Below are positions 13,410 to 20,188 of a DNA stretch of 20,188 nt, in pieces. The notes under the pieces were generated by a model that was given only the letters and a program-made list of their open reading frames with translations, was not told the DNA's origin and ran no database searches. The stretch covers positions 2,985 to 23,172 of the forward strand of contig PQAK01000151.1 of NCBI GenBank assembly GCA_003105225.1. Direction: 5' to 3'. Made by a program: the position numbers and the translations under genes. How positions within the stretch are numbered: position 1 is the first letter of the stretch; every line of letters begins with the position of its first letter. The DNA comes from Deltaproteobacteria bacterium (GTDB lineage Bacteria; Desulfobacterota; Deferrimicrobia; Deferrimicrobiales; Deferrimicrobiaceae).

Positions 13410-14267
13410 ATGGATCCCCTGGCGCCCCTGGAAACCCTCTTCGACGCGGGTCGAGGGGACGAGCTTCCCCTCCCCCGCGAGCTCGCGGCGCTGTACGGCC
13501 CCCTCCGTTTCCCGCTCCGGGAAGGGCGATCCCGGGTCATCGGCAACTTCGTAACGACCCTGGACGGCGTTGCGTCCCTTTCCGCCCCCGGCCTGTCGGG
13601 AGGAGGCCCCATCAGCGGCTCCAATCCGCACGACCGGATGGTCATGGGCCTGCTGCGGTCCGTCGCCGACGCCGTGATCGTCGGCGCCGGGACGCTTCGT
13701 TCCGTCCCCCACCACCTCTGGACCGCGGAGCATATCTTCCCCGCGCTCGAAGGACCGTACCGGCGACTGCGCGCCGCATTGGGGAAGAGCGATTCCCCGT
13801 TGAACGTCATCGTCACCGCGCGCGGCGAAATCGACCCGGAGCTTCCGGTGTTCCGGTCCGGACGGGTGGAGGTGCTGCTGCTGACGACGCCGGAAGGCGC
13901 CCGGCGGGCCCGCGAGGGCGGACTTCCCCCATCGGTGCGGATCGGGGAAGTGGAGCATTCGGGGAATGGAGAACGGATCGGCGCCCGGGCGATTCTTTCC
14001 GCGATCGGCCCCCTCCGGAAGGGCGCCATCCTTCTTGTCGAGGGCGGCCCCCGGTTGATGGGCGATTTTTTCGCCGGGAGATGCCTGGACGAGCTGTTCC
14101 TGACGATCGCTCCCCAGGTTGCCGGCCGCGATGGGTCCGACGAGCGCCCGGGATTCGTCAGCGGGGTGCGATTCGCGCCGGAGCATCCCCTCTGGGGAAC
14201 GCTTGAGGGCGCAAAACGCGCCGGCAGCCACCTGTTCCTGCGGTATCGGTTTGCTTCGGAGGAGTGA
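13410..14267 (+). CDS. RibD C-terminal domain (DHFR-like) reductase
   Basis: 285 residues. The DHFR-like fold motifs of the RibD-C family are present: R-V-I-G-N-F-V-T-T-L-D-G-V-A-S, then D-R-M-V-M-G-L-L-R-S-V-A-D-A-V-I-V-G-A-G-T-L-R, and late L-L-V-E-G-G-P-R-L-M-G-D-F-F. There is no deaminase domain, so it is not a complete RibD. The family reduces pteridine- or pyrimidine-type substrates with NADPH. Directly after folE, a role as a dihydrofolate or pterin reductase is attractive but inferred. The Shine-Dalgarno is weak, suggesting coupling to folE. Confidence 0.85.
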   Translation: MDPLAPLETLFDAGRGDELPLPRELAALYGPLRFPLREGRSRVIGNFVTTLDGVASLSAPGLSGGGPISGSNPHDRMVMGLLRSVADAVIVGAGTLRSVPHHLWTAEHIFPALEGPYRRLRAALGKSDSPLNVIVTARGEIDPELPVFRSGRVEVLLLTTPEGARRAREGGLPPSVRIGEVEHSGNGERIGARAILSAIGPLRKGAILLVEGGPRLMGDFFAGRCLDELFLTIAPQVAGRDGSDERPGFVSGVRFAPEHPLWGTLEGAKRAGSHLFLRYRFASEE

Positions 14268-14299
14268 TTCCCCCGGGGGGGATTCCGTGAGACAGCGTG

Positions 14300-14333
14300 C
14301 GGGGGGGGGTGCCCGTATGGGCACTCCCCCCCG
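14300..14333. terminator. Bidirectional hairpin between the RibD-C-like gene and S4
   Basis: About 15 consecutive pairs (CGGGGGGGGGTGCCC with GGGCACTCCCCCCCG, one G-T) around a GTAT loop. Placed between convergent stops. There is no strong T-run on either side. Confidence 0.6.
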
Positions 14334-14351
14334 TAGTGCACGAACGAACCG

Positions 14352-14564
14352 TTACGCCGCCTTCGGGTACTTCACGCCTCCCGCCGGCGCCTCGCTCACA
14401 TCGGTGAACGGGGACTCGGCCCAGAAGACCTCATGCCCCTCCGCCTCCTTGTCGGCCATGCGGCCGAGAAGAATGGCGCACCCCGCGATCGCCAGCAGGG
14501 CCAGGCCCGACAACAGCGCGATCGGGGAACCGAACATCTCGATGTCGAATAGGATGCCTTCCAT
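14352..14564 (-). CDS. Small single-pass membrane protein S4 (FWAESP family)
   Basis: 70 residues, paralog of S1-S3. It begins M-E-G-I, has one hydrophobic helix (about 12-34), then G-R-M-A-D-K-E-A-E-G, F-W-A-E-S-P (47-52) and a tail ending Y-P-K-A-A. AAGGAGGTGA gives a strong ribosome binding site and fixes the start. Its promoter is the best defined of the set: TATAGT as the -10, and a TGTGAAAGGT operator centred exactly 41.5 bp upstream of the predicted start. It diverges from the yvlD-like gene, whose promoter overlaps the same operator. Function unknown. Confidence 0.85.
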   Translation of the reverse strand: MEGILFDIEMFGSPIALLSGLALLAIAGCAILLGRMADKEAEGHEVFWAESPFTDVSEAPAGGVKYPKAA

Positions 14565-14592
14565 CTGACTCACCTCCTTCCTTTCTGACCCC

Positions 14593-14635
14593 ACTATAGG
14601 TCGGGTGCGGAAAACGGTCGGTATAACCTTTCACA
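14593..14635 (-). promoter_or_regulatory. S4 promoter with CRP-type operator at -41.5
   Basis: Read on the minus strand: TGTGAAAGGTTATACC (14635-14620), then 21 bp, then TATAGT (14598-14593). With +1 at 14586 the operator centre (14627.5) is at -41.5. The distal half-site is intact and the proximal one degenerate. Confidence 0.65.
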
Positions 14636-14659
14636 CTCCGGTTTTTCGAGCGGTATACT
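14630..14659 (+). promoter_or_regulatory. yvlD-like promoter (leaderless type)
   Basis: TTCACA (14630-14635, five of six consensus bases), an 18-bp spacer, and TATACT (14654-14659, five of six). Six nt later comes the ATG at 14666, so +1 is predicted at the start codon. The -35 lies inside the S4 operator half-site. Confidence 0.65.
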
Positions 14660-14665
14660 GAATCC

Positions 14666-15004
14666 ATGACCTTCCTCCTGCGGATGGGCGCCAACGCCAT
14701 CGCGATCCTGCTGATCGCCTACCTGCTGCCGTCGGTCCTGTCGGCCGACGGCCCGATGGCGGCCATCGCCGCCGCGTTCGTCCTGGGACTGGTCAACGCG
14801 GTGATCCGGCCGGTGTTCGTGCTGCTGACGCTTCCGGTCACCGTGGTGACCCTGGGGCTCTTTCTCCTGGTGATCAACGGGCTGATGCTCTGGCTCGTTT
14901 CCGCCATCGTCCCCGGCCTGCACGTCAGCGGGTTGTCGGGGGCGGTGATCGGCTCGCTGCTGATCAGCGTCATCTCCTGGATTCTCGCGAGCGTCGTCCC
15001 GTGA
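14666..15004 (+). CDS. YvlD/phage holin 4-2 family membrane protein
   Basis: 112 residues with four predicted hydrophobic helices. Family features are F-V-L-G-L-V-N-A-V-I-R-P-V-x-x-L-L-T-L-P-V-T-V-V-T-L-G-L-F and an N-G-L-M-L-W-L segment. Despite the 'holin' name these proteins are chromosomal and common in non-phage contexts; their function is not established, and nothing phage-like surrounds this one. There is no Shine-Dalgarno; the -10 hexamer is 6 nt from the ATG. The stop overlaps the next start (GTGA), so it is coupled to the nuclease gene. Confidence 0.88.
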   Translation: MTFLLRMGANAIAILLIAYLLPSVLSADGPMAAIAAAFVLGLVNAVIRPVFVLLTLPVTVVTLGLFLLVINGLMLWLVSAIVPGLHVSGLSGAVIGSLLISVISWILASVVP

Positions 15005-16404
15005 GCGTCGCCGTCACCTTCCTCGGCGCGGCCAGGGAAGTGACCGGCTCGTGCATCCTGGTCCAGGCGGGACGGACGCGGTTCCTCGTCGACTGCGGCA
15101 TGTTCCAGGGCGGATCCGAGAGCGATGCGAAGAACGCCCGCCCGTTTCCCGTTCCCCTTTCCTCGATCGATTTCGTCCTTTCCACGCATGCCCACCTGGA
15201 TCATTCCGGCCTGTTGCCCAAGATCGTACGGGACGGCTACCGCGGGCCGGTCTACGCCACCCCGGCGACGGCCGACCTGCTGCGGGTGATGCTGCCGGAC
15301 TCCGGGCATATCCAGGAAAGGGAGGCGGAGTGGCAGTCGAAGCGGGCCCGGCGGGCCGGCGCCCGCAACAACGGGGAGCCGCTGTACACGGAAGCCGATG
15401 CGCTCGCGACGCTTCCCCGCCTGTCGGCCGTCGGCTATGGACAACGGATCGAGCCTGCCCCGGGGGTGAGCGCGCGGTTCCGGGACGCCGGCCACATCCT
15501 CGGGTCGGCGATCGTATCGGTCACGGTCCGCGATGGCGGAAAGGACAGGGAACTGGTCTTCACCGGCGACCTGGGGCACCGGGGCCTCCCCATCGTGCGG
15601 GATCCGTCGCTGGTCGACAGGGCGGACCTCCTCGTGATGGAGTCCACCTACGGCAACCGCGTGCACAAGGGGATGGAGGCGACGATCGAGGAATTCGTCC
15701 ATGCCGTTACGGACACGCTGCAGCGGAAGGGAGGCAATGTGATCATTCCCTCCTTCGCCGTGGGGCGGGCGCAGGACATCATCTTCCTTCTGGCCGACCT
15801 CACCCGGCGGGGGAGGATCTCGGGGATCACCCTCTACATCGATTCGCCGCTCGCGGCGCAGGCCACCCAGGTCACCCTGCGCCACCCGGAGTGCCTCGAC
15901 GAGCAGACGATGGAGGTCCTGCGGTGGCGGGAGGCGAACCCGGACCGGTTCCGGGTGGCCGTGACCTCGAGCACCGAGGAGTCGATGGCGCTCAACTCCC
16001 TCCGGGGGGGGGCGATCATCATGGCGGGAAGCGGGATGTGCGAGGCGGGCAGGATCAAGCACCACCTGAAGCACAACCTGTGGCGGAAGGAGTGCAGCGT
16101 CGTCATCGTCGGCTTCCAGGCGCAGGGGACGCTCGGCCGCAGGATCGTCGACGGGGCCCGGTGGGTGCGGGTCCTGGGCGAGGACATCGCGGTGGCCGCC
16201 GACATCTATACGATCGGCGGGCTCTCGGCGCATGCCGACCGGGACGACCTGCTCGCGTGGGCGGGCAATTTCCGCACGCCTCCGGGGCGCGTCTTCGTCG
16301 CCCACGGCGAGGAGTCGGTGTCCCTGGGGTTCGCGCAGGAGCTGCGGGACCGCTTCCGGTGGAACGTCGAGGTTCCCGAACCCGGGCACCCGTTCGAGGT
16401 GTGA
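15001..16404 (+). CDS. Beta-CASP metallo-beta-lactamase RNase-like protein
   Basis: 467 residues, GTG start. Metallo-beta-lactamase motifs: D-C-G-M-F-Q-G, H-A-H-L-D-H (H63, H65, D67, H68), G-H-I-L-G-S-A and T-G-D-L-G. The beta-CASP part has M-E-S-T-Y-G-N-R, a P-S-F-A-V-G-R-A-Q-D segment, G-G-L-S-A-H-A-D-R-D-D-L and a C-terminal V-A-H-G-E-E. The family includes CPSF73-like and bacterial RNA endo- or exonucleases that need two zinc ions. It is likely to process RNA in the cytoplasm; the target is unknown. It is translationally coupled to the YvlD-like membrane protein. Confidence 0.93.
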   Translation: MSVAVTFLGAAREVTGSCILVQAGRTRFLVDCGMFQGGSESDAKNARPFPVPLSSIDFVLSTHAHLDHSGLLPKIVRDGYRGPVYATPATADLLRVMLPDSGHIQEREAEWQSKRARRAGARNNGEPLYTEADALATLPRLSAVGYGQRIEPAPGVSARFRDAGHILGSAIVSVTVRDGGKDRELVFTGDLGHRGLPIVRDPSLVDRADLLVMESTYGNRVHKGMEATIEEFVHAVTDTLQRKGGNVIIPSFAVGRAQDIIFLLADLTRRGRISGITLYIDSPLAAQATQVTLRHPECLDEQTMEVLRWREANPDRFRVAVTSSTEESMALNSLRGGAIIMAGSGMCEAGRIKHHLKHNLWRKECSVVIVGFQAQGTLGRRIVDGARWVRVLGEDIAVAADIYTIGGLSAHADRDDLLAWAGNFRTPPGRVFVAHGEESVSLGFAQELRDRFRWNVEVPEPGHPFEV

Positions 16405-16492
16405 CCTCCGTCCCGCATCCCCCGGAACCTTGAGGGATTCCTTTCATCTCATTTATTCCCGACCAAATTTTCAAAAGGAAAGGAGACCCGGG

Positions 16493-17008
16493 ATGAAAGC
16501 CGAGAAGAAGATGCGGGTTGTCCGGGGAGTGGTACCGATCCCCAAGGGATATCATACGGTTACGCCGTGCCTGATGATCCGGGGTGCGGACCGCGCCATC
16601 GAATTCTACAAGAAGGCCTTCGGCGCCGAGGTTCTCGACCGCCTGACCGGCCCGGACGGCAAGAGCGTCGTCCACGCCCAGGTCCGGATCGGAGATTCCT
16701 TCCTTTTCCTGGGGGACGAGGTTCCCGGGATGGGGGCCGGGGCCCCTGAAACGTACGGGGGATCCCCGGTGTCGATCCACCTGTATGTCGAGGACGTCGA
16801 CGCCGCGTTCGAGCGGGCCGTCTCCGCCGGCGCGACGGTACGCATGCCCGTGGCCGACATGTTCTGGGGCGACCGCTATGGCAAGGTCGCCGACCCGTTC
16901 GGATACGAGTGGGGGCTGGCCACCCGCAAGGAGGAGCTGACGCCCGAAGAGATCCGCAAGGGGGCGGAGGAATTCTTCAAGCAGCAGGCGGGCGGTGGGA
17001 AATCGTGA
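16493..17008 (+). CDS. VOC family protein (glyoxalase/PhnB-like)
   Basis: 171 residues with AAAGGAGA upstream of the ATG. Y-H-T-V-T-P-C-L-M-I-x-G-A-D-R-A-I-E-F-Y-K-K-A-F-G-A-E-V opens the VOC fold, and D-M-F-W-G-D-R-Y-G-K-V-x-D-P-F-G-Y-E-W closes it, typical of the PhnB/YdeM-like branch. There is a C-terminal acidic helical tail. The substrate cannot be deduced. The upstream 88-bp gap is relatively AT-rich around 16441-16475 and may hold a promoter (TTGAGG at 16430 is a candidate -35). Its end overlaps an alternative GTG start of the next gene. Confidence 0.88.
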   Translation: MKAEKKMRVVRGVVPIPKGYHTVTPCLMIRGADRAIEFYKKAFGAEVLDRLTGPDGKSVVHAQVRIGDSFLFLGDEVPGMGAGAPETYGGSPVSIHLYVEDVDAAFERAVSAGATVRMPVADMFWGDRYGKVADPFGYEWGLATRKEELTPEEIRKGAEEFFKQQAGGGKS

Positions 17009-17021
17009 CAAGGACGGCCGC

Positions 17022-17903
17022 GTGATTCGCCCGGCGGCGGGCGGCGGGAACCGCGGGACCGCGAAACCGGTTCTCGTCGTCCTGCTCCTTGCCGCCTGCG
17101 CCGTGGCGTTTACCCGGGTACCCGTCGCGAGCGGGCATGCCCGGGAGACCCCGGAGGAAATCCTGAAACAGATCGGGGTGGACGAAAAACCGGGCGACCG
17201 GGTGTCCCCGGACCTCGTCTTCCGGAACGAGGAGGGGAGGGCCGTCCGGCTGGGGGAATTCTTCGGAAAGGGGCCGCTCCTCCTGACGCTCAATTACTAC
17301 ACGTGCCCCATGCTGTGCCCGCTCACCCTGAGGAACCTTCTCTCCTCCCTGGACCGGATGGGGGGGATCTCCCTCGAGCGCGATTTCCGGATCGTGACCG
17401 TCAGCATCGATCCGGACGAGAAGCTCGAGGCGGCCCGCGCGCGCGCGGCCGAAATGCACGAGATGATGAAAGGGATCGGGAATCCCTCCGCCCGCTGGAC
17501 GTTCCTCGCCGGCGGGAAGGAGGACATCGAACGGCTGACCGCGGCCGTGGGCTTCCGGTACCGGAAATCGGGGAATGAATTCGCCCACCCCGATGCGATC
17601 GTCGTGCTGACCCCCGAAGGGAGGATTTCCCGGTACCTGTACGGGATCGAGCAGGACCCGAAGGACCTGCGGCTGGCCCTCATCGAAGCGGCCGGCGGGC
17701 GGATCGGAGAATCCTCGGCGATGAACCGTGCGCTCCTGTTCTGCTTCCACTACGACCCGTCGCAGAGGAAATACGCCCTGTACGCCCGAAACATCATGAA
17801 GGCCGGCGGCATCTTCACGCTTGCCTTTCTGGGGATCTTGTATTTAGCCTTGTGGAAGAGGCGCAAGCCGGCAGCTCCACCCTTCCAGGCGGGGGATCGA
17901 TGA
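17022..17903 (+). CDS. SCO1/SenC/PrrC-type copper chaperone
   Basis: 293 residues from the GTG at 17022 (AAGGA upstream); a GTG at 16995 is the alternative. N-terminal membrane helix (about 15-33), then a thioredoxin-like domain with the copper-binding C-P-M-L-C (C95, C99) and H189 in F-A-H-P-D. An additional C-terminal hydrophobic helix is followed by basic residues (K-R-R-K). SCO proteins insert copper into the CuA centre of oxidase subunit II. The stop overlaps the coxB start (ATGA), consistent with that role. Confidence 0.92.
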   Translation: MIRPAAGGGNRGTAKPVLVVLLLAACAVAFTRVPVASGHARETPEEILKQIGVDEKPGDRVSPDLVFRNEEGRAVRLGEFFGKGPLLLTLNYYTCPMLCPLTLRNLLSSLDRMGGISLERDFRIVTVSIDPDEKLEAARARAAEMHEMMKGIGNPSARWTFLAGGKEDIERLTAAVGFRYRKSGNEFAHPDAIVVLTPEGRISRYLYGIEQDPKDLRLALIEAAGGRIGESSAMNRALLFCFHYDPSQRKYALYARNIMKAGGIFTLAFLGILYLALWKRRKPAAPPFQAGDR

Positions 17904-18898
17904 CGAGCGCGTACGCGTTATCCGAAGCGGCCTCCCGGTCGGCGGGGCAGATCGACGCCGTCTTCATCTTCATCACGGCCGTTTCGCTGTTCTTTTTCCT
18001 CCTGGTCGAAGGTCTCCTGATCTATTTCGCCGTACGGTACCGCCGGAAGAAGGCGTCGGAGGACCAGGCGACCTCCGGCGTCACGAGCAACCTCCTCCTC
18101 GAGGTGGTGTGGGTGCTGATCCCGTCCCTCGTGGTGATCGCCTTTTTCGCATACGGCTACGTGGTCTACCGGGACGTCACCACGGAAGCCCCCGGCTCCA
18201 GCGAGATCAACGTGGTGGCCCAGCAATTCTCCTACGAGTTCAAGTACCCGGACGGCCGGACGGAGGTCGGCGAGCTTCGCATCCCCGCCCGGAGGCCGGT
18301 CAAGCTCATCATGACTTCCAAGGACGTCCTCCACGGGTTTTTTCTCCCGGAGTACCGGCTCAAGCAGGACATCCTTCCGGGGCGATACACCTACCTCTAC
18401 CTGCATCCCGACAAGGAAGGGACCTACGACATCTTCTGCACGCAATACTGCGGCGTGGGGCACTCCCAGATGCGGGGCAAGCTCATCGTGATGCCCCCCG
18501 GCGATTATGCGCAATGGGCGTCCGCCTCCGCGGAAGCGGCCCGGGCGACATTGCCGCTTTCCGGGCAGGGGAAGGCCCTGCTGGAGAAAACCGGCTGCCT
18601 GGGGTGCCACTCCATCGACGGCTCGGCGAAGATCGGCCCGACCTTCAAGGGGCTGTTCGGCAGGGAGATCCACCTGGGGGACGGCCGCGAGGTCCGCGCG
18701 GACGAGGAGTACGTCCGGGAGTCCATACTCGACCCCGGCGCCAAGGTCGTCAAGGGATTCTCCAATATCATGCCGACCTTCAAGGGGCGCCTCTCCGGGG
18801 ACGACATCACCGCGATCATCGCCTACCTGAAGACCCTTTCCGGGGGGGATGCCGGAAAGGGGGAAAGGAAGGAGGAAGGGGAAAAGAAGGAAAAATAG
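17900..18898 (+). CDS. coxB: caa3-type cytochrome c oxidase subunit II with fused cytochrome c
   Basis: 332 residues. Two membrane helices (about 18-45 and 65-90) precede the cupredoxin domain. CuA ligands are visible: H145 and the C180-x3-C184-x3-H188-x2-M191 motif (F-C-T-Q-Y-C-G-V-G-H-S-Q-M). A class I cytochrome c domain follows, with C-L-G-C-H at 233-237 and the distal Met in N-I-M-P-T-F-K-G. The tail is Lys/Glu-rich. The protein accepts electrons on its fused haem c and passes them to CuA. No lipobox is seen. It is co-operonic with SCO and coxA. Confidence 0.95.
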   Translation: MTSAYALSEAASRSAGQIDAVFIFITAVSLFFFLLVEGLLIYFAVRYRRKKASEDQATSGVTSNLLLEVVWVLIPSLVVIAFFAYGYVVYRDVTTEAPGSSEINVVAQQFSYEFKYPDGRTEVGELRIPARRPVKLIMTSKDVLHGFFLPEYRLKQDILPGRYTYLYLHPDKEGTYDIFCTQYCGVGHSQMRGKLIVMPPGDYAQWASASAEAARATLPLSGQGKALLEKTGCLGCHSIDGSAKIGPTFKGLFGREIHLGDGREVRADEEYVRESILDPGAKVVKGFSNIMPTFKGRLSGDDITAIIAYLKTLSGGDAGKGERKEEGEKKEK

Positions 18899-18994
18899 AA
18901 GGAAACAAGAATAAGGTGGGGGCCGGCGCGCAACCTTGTCTCCCGTTGCGTCATCGCATTATCTGAAAATCGCAAAACTGCAGGGAGATGAGGA

Positions 18995-20188
<1,194 letters not shown>

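Noticed and set aside
1480..14564. S1-S4 as CcoQ/FixQ or CydX homologs.
   Set aside because: Size and single helix fit, but the F-W-A-E-[SW]-P motif is absent from those families as I know them, and no cbb3 or bd oxidase gene is in the window.
14666..15004. A phage or prophage remnant, suggested by the holin-like family name.
   Set aside because: No other phage gene, integrase or attachment site is visible; YvlD-type proteins are widespread chromosomal membrane proteins.
14719..16389. A 556-codon minus-strand open frame opposite the beta-CASP nuclease.
   Set aside because: Composition is Pro/Arg/His-biased antisense; the plus strand has all metallo-beta-lactamase motifs.

Overview
The window is a dense, GC-rich (by eye, roughly two thirds G+C) bacterial chromosome segment with about 25 protein genes, short intergenic gaps, ATGA-type overlaps and strong AGGAGG-like ribosome binding sites. 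No tRNA, rRNA, CRISPR array or insertion sequence is visible. An Mla outer-membrane lipid transport operon, an outer-membrane-type lipoprotein and a caa3-type oxidase point to a Gram-negative bacterium with aerobic respiratory capacity. The gene mix (acetate permease, OFA-type organic acid carrier, many Crp/Fnr regulators) would suit a deltaproteobacterial/Desulfobacterota-like lineage, but that placement is an inference and is weak.

Layout. 1-630 is the 3' part of a helical protein of unknown function. 662-1692 (minus) holds a Crp/Fnr regulator (called Crp-1 here) and a small membrane protein (S1). 1792-5287 is the phospholipid trafficking locus: mlaA (minus) diverging from mlaE-mlaF-mlaD-mlaC (plus). 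5372-7452 carries a ChaN-like lipoprotein fused to a PDZ domain, an ECF-type sigma factor and a short zinc-binding anti-sigma candidate. 7439-10274 is a minus-strand block: a two-TM protein, Crp-3, small membrane protein S2, a SatP/YaaH acetate transporter, a hairpin, then Crp-2. 10549-12320 (plus) has an OFA-family MFS carrier and a DUF488 protein. 12388-14564 has S3 (minus) diverging from folE plus a RibD-C-type reductase, then S4 (minus). 14666-16404 is a YvlD/holin-4-like membrane protein overlapping a beta-CASP metallo-beta-lactamase nuclease. 16493-17008 is a VOC protein. 17022 to the end is a caa3 oxidase operon: SCO1/SenC, subunit II with fused cytochrome c, and subunit I, which runs off the window.

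The most unusual feature is a family of four tiny paralogous membrane proteins (S1-S4, 68-75 residues). Each has an ME start, one transmembrane helix, a G-x-M-[AS]-[ED]-[EK]-E segment, then [FP]-W-A-E-[SW]-P and an Ala-Ala/Val-Ala C-terminus. I do not recognise this family. The four are spread over 13 kb among three Crp/Fnr paralogs that share nearly the same recognition helix (R-E-T-V-T-x-Q). Upstream of S1, S3, S4 and the OFA carrier lie CRP-type operators (TGTGA-N6-TCACA or degenerate versions, with a shared TGTGAAAGGT core in three). Their centres fall at about -41 relative to a recognisable -10 hexamer, the class II activator position. I infer a local Crp/Fnr regulon whose outputs are mainly micro-membrane proteins and organic acid carriers, possibly linked to respiration. 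Three genes here (crp-1, crp-2, yvlD-like) have a -10 hexamer exactly 6 nt before the start codon, the pattern expected for leaderless transcripts.
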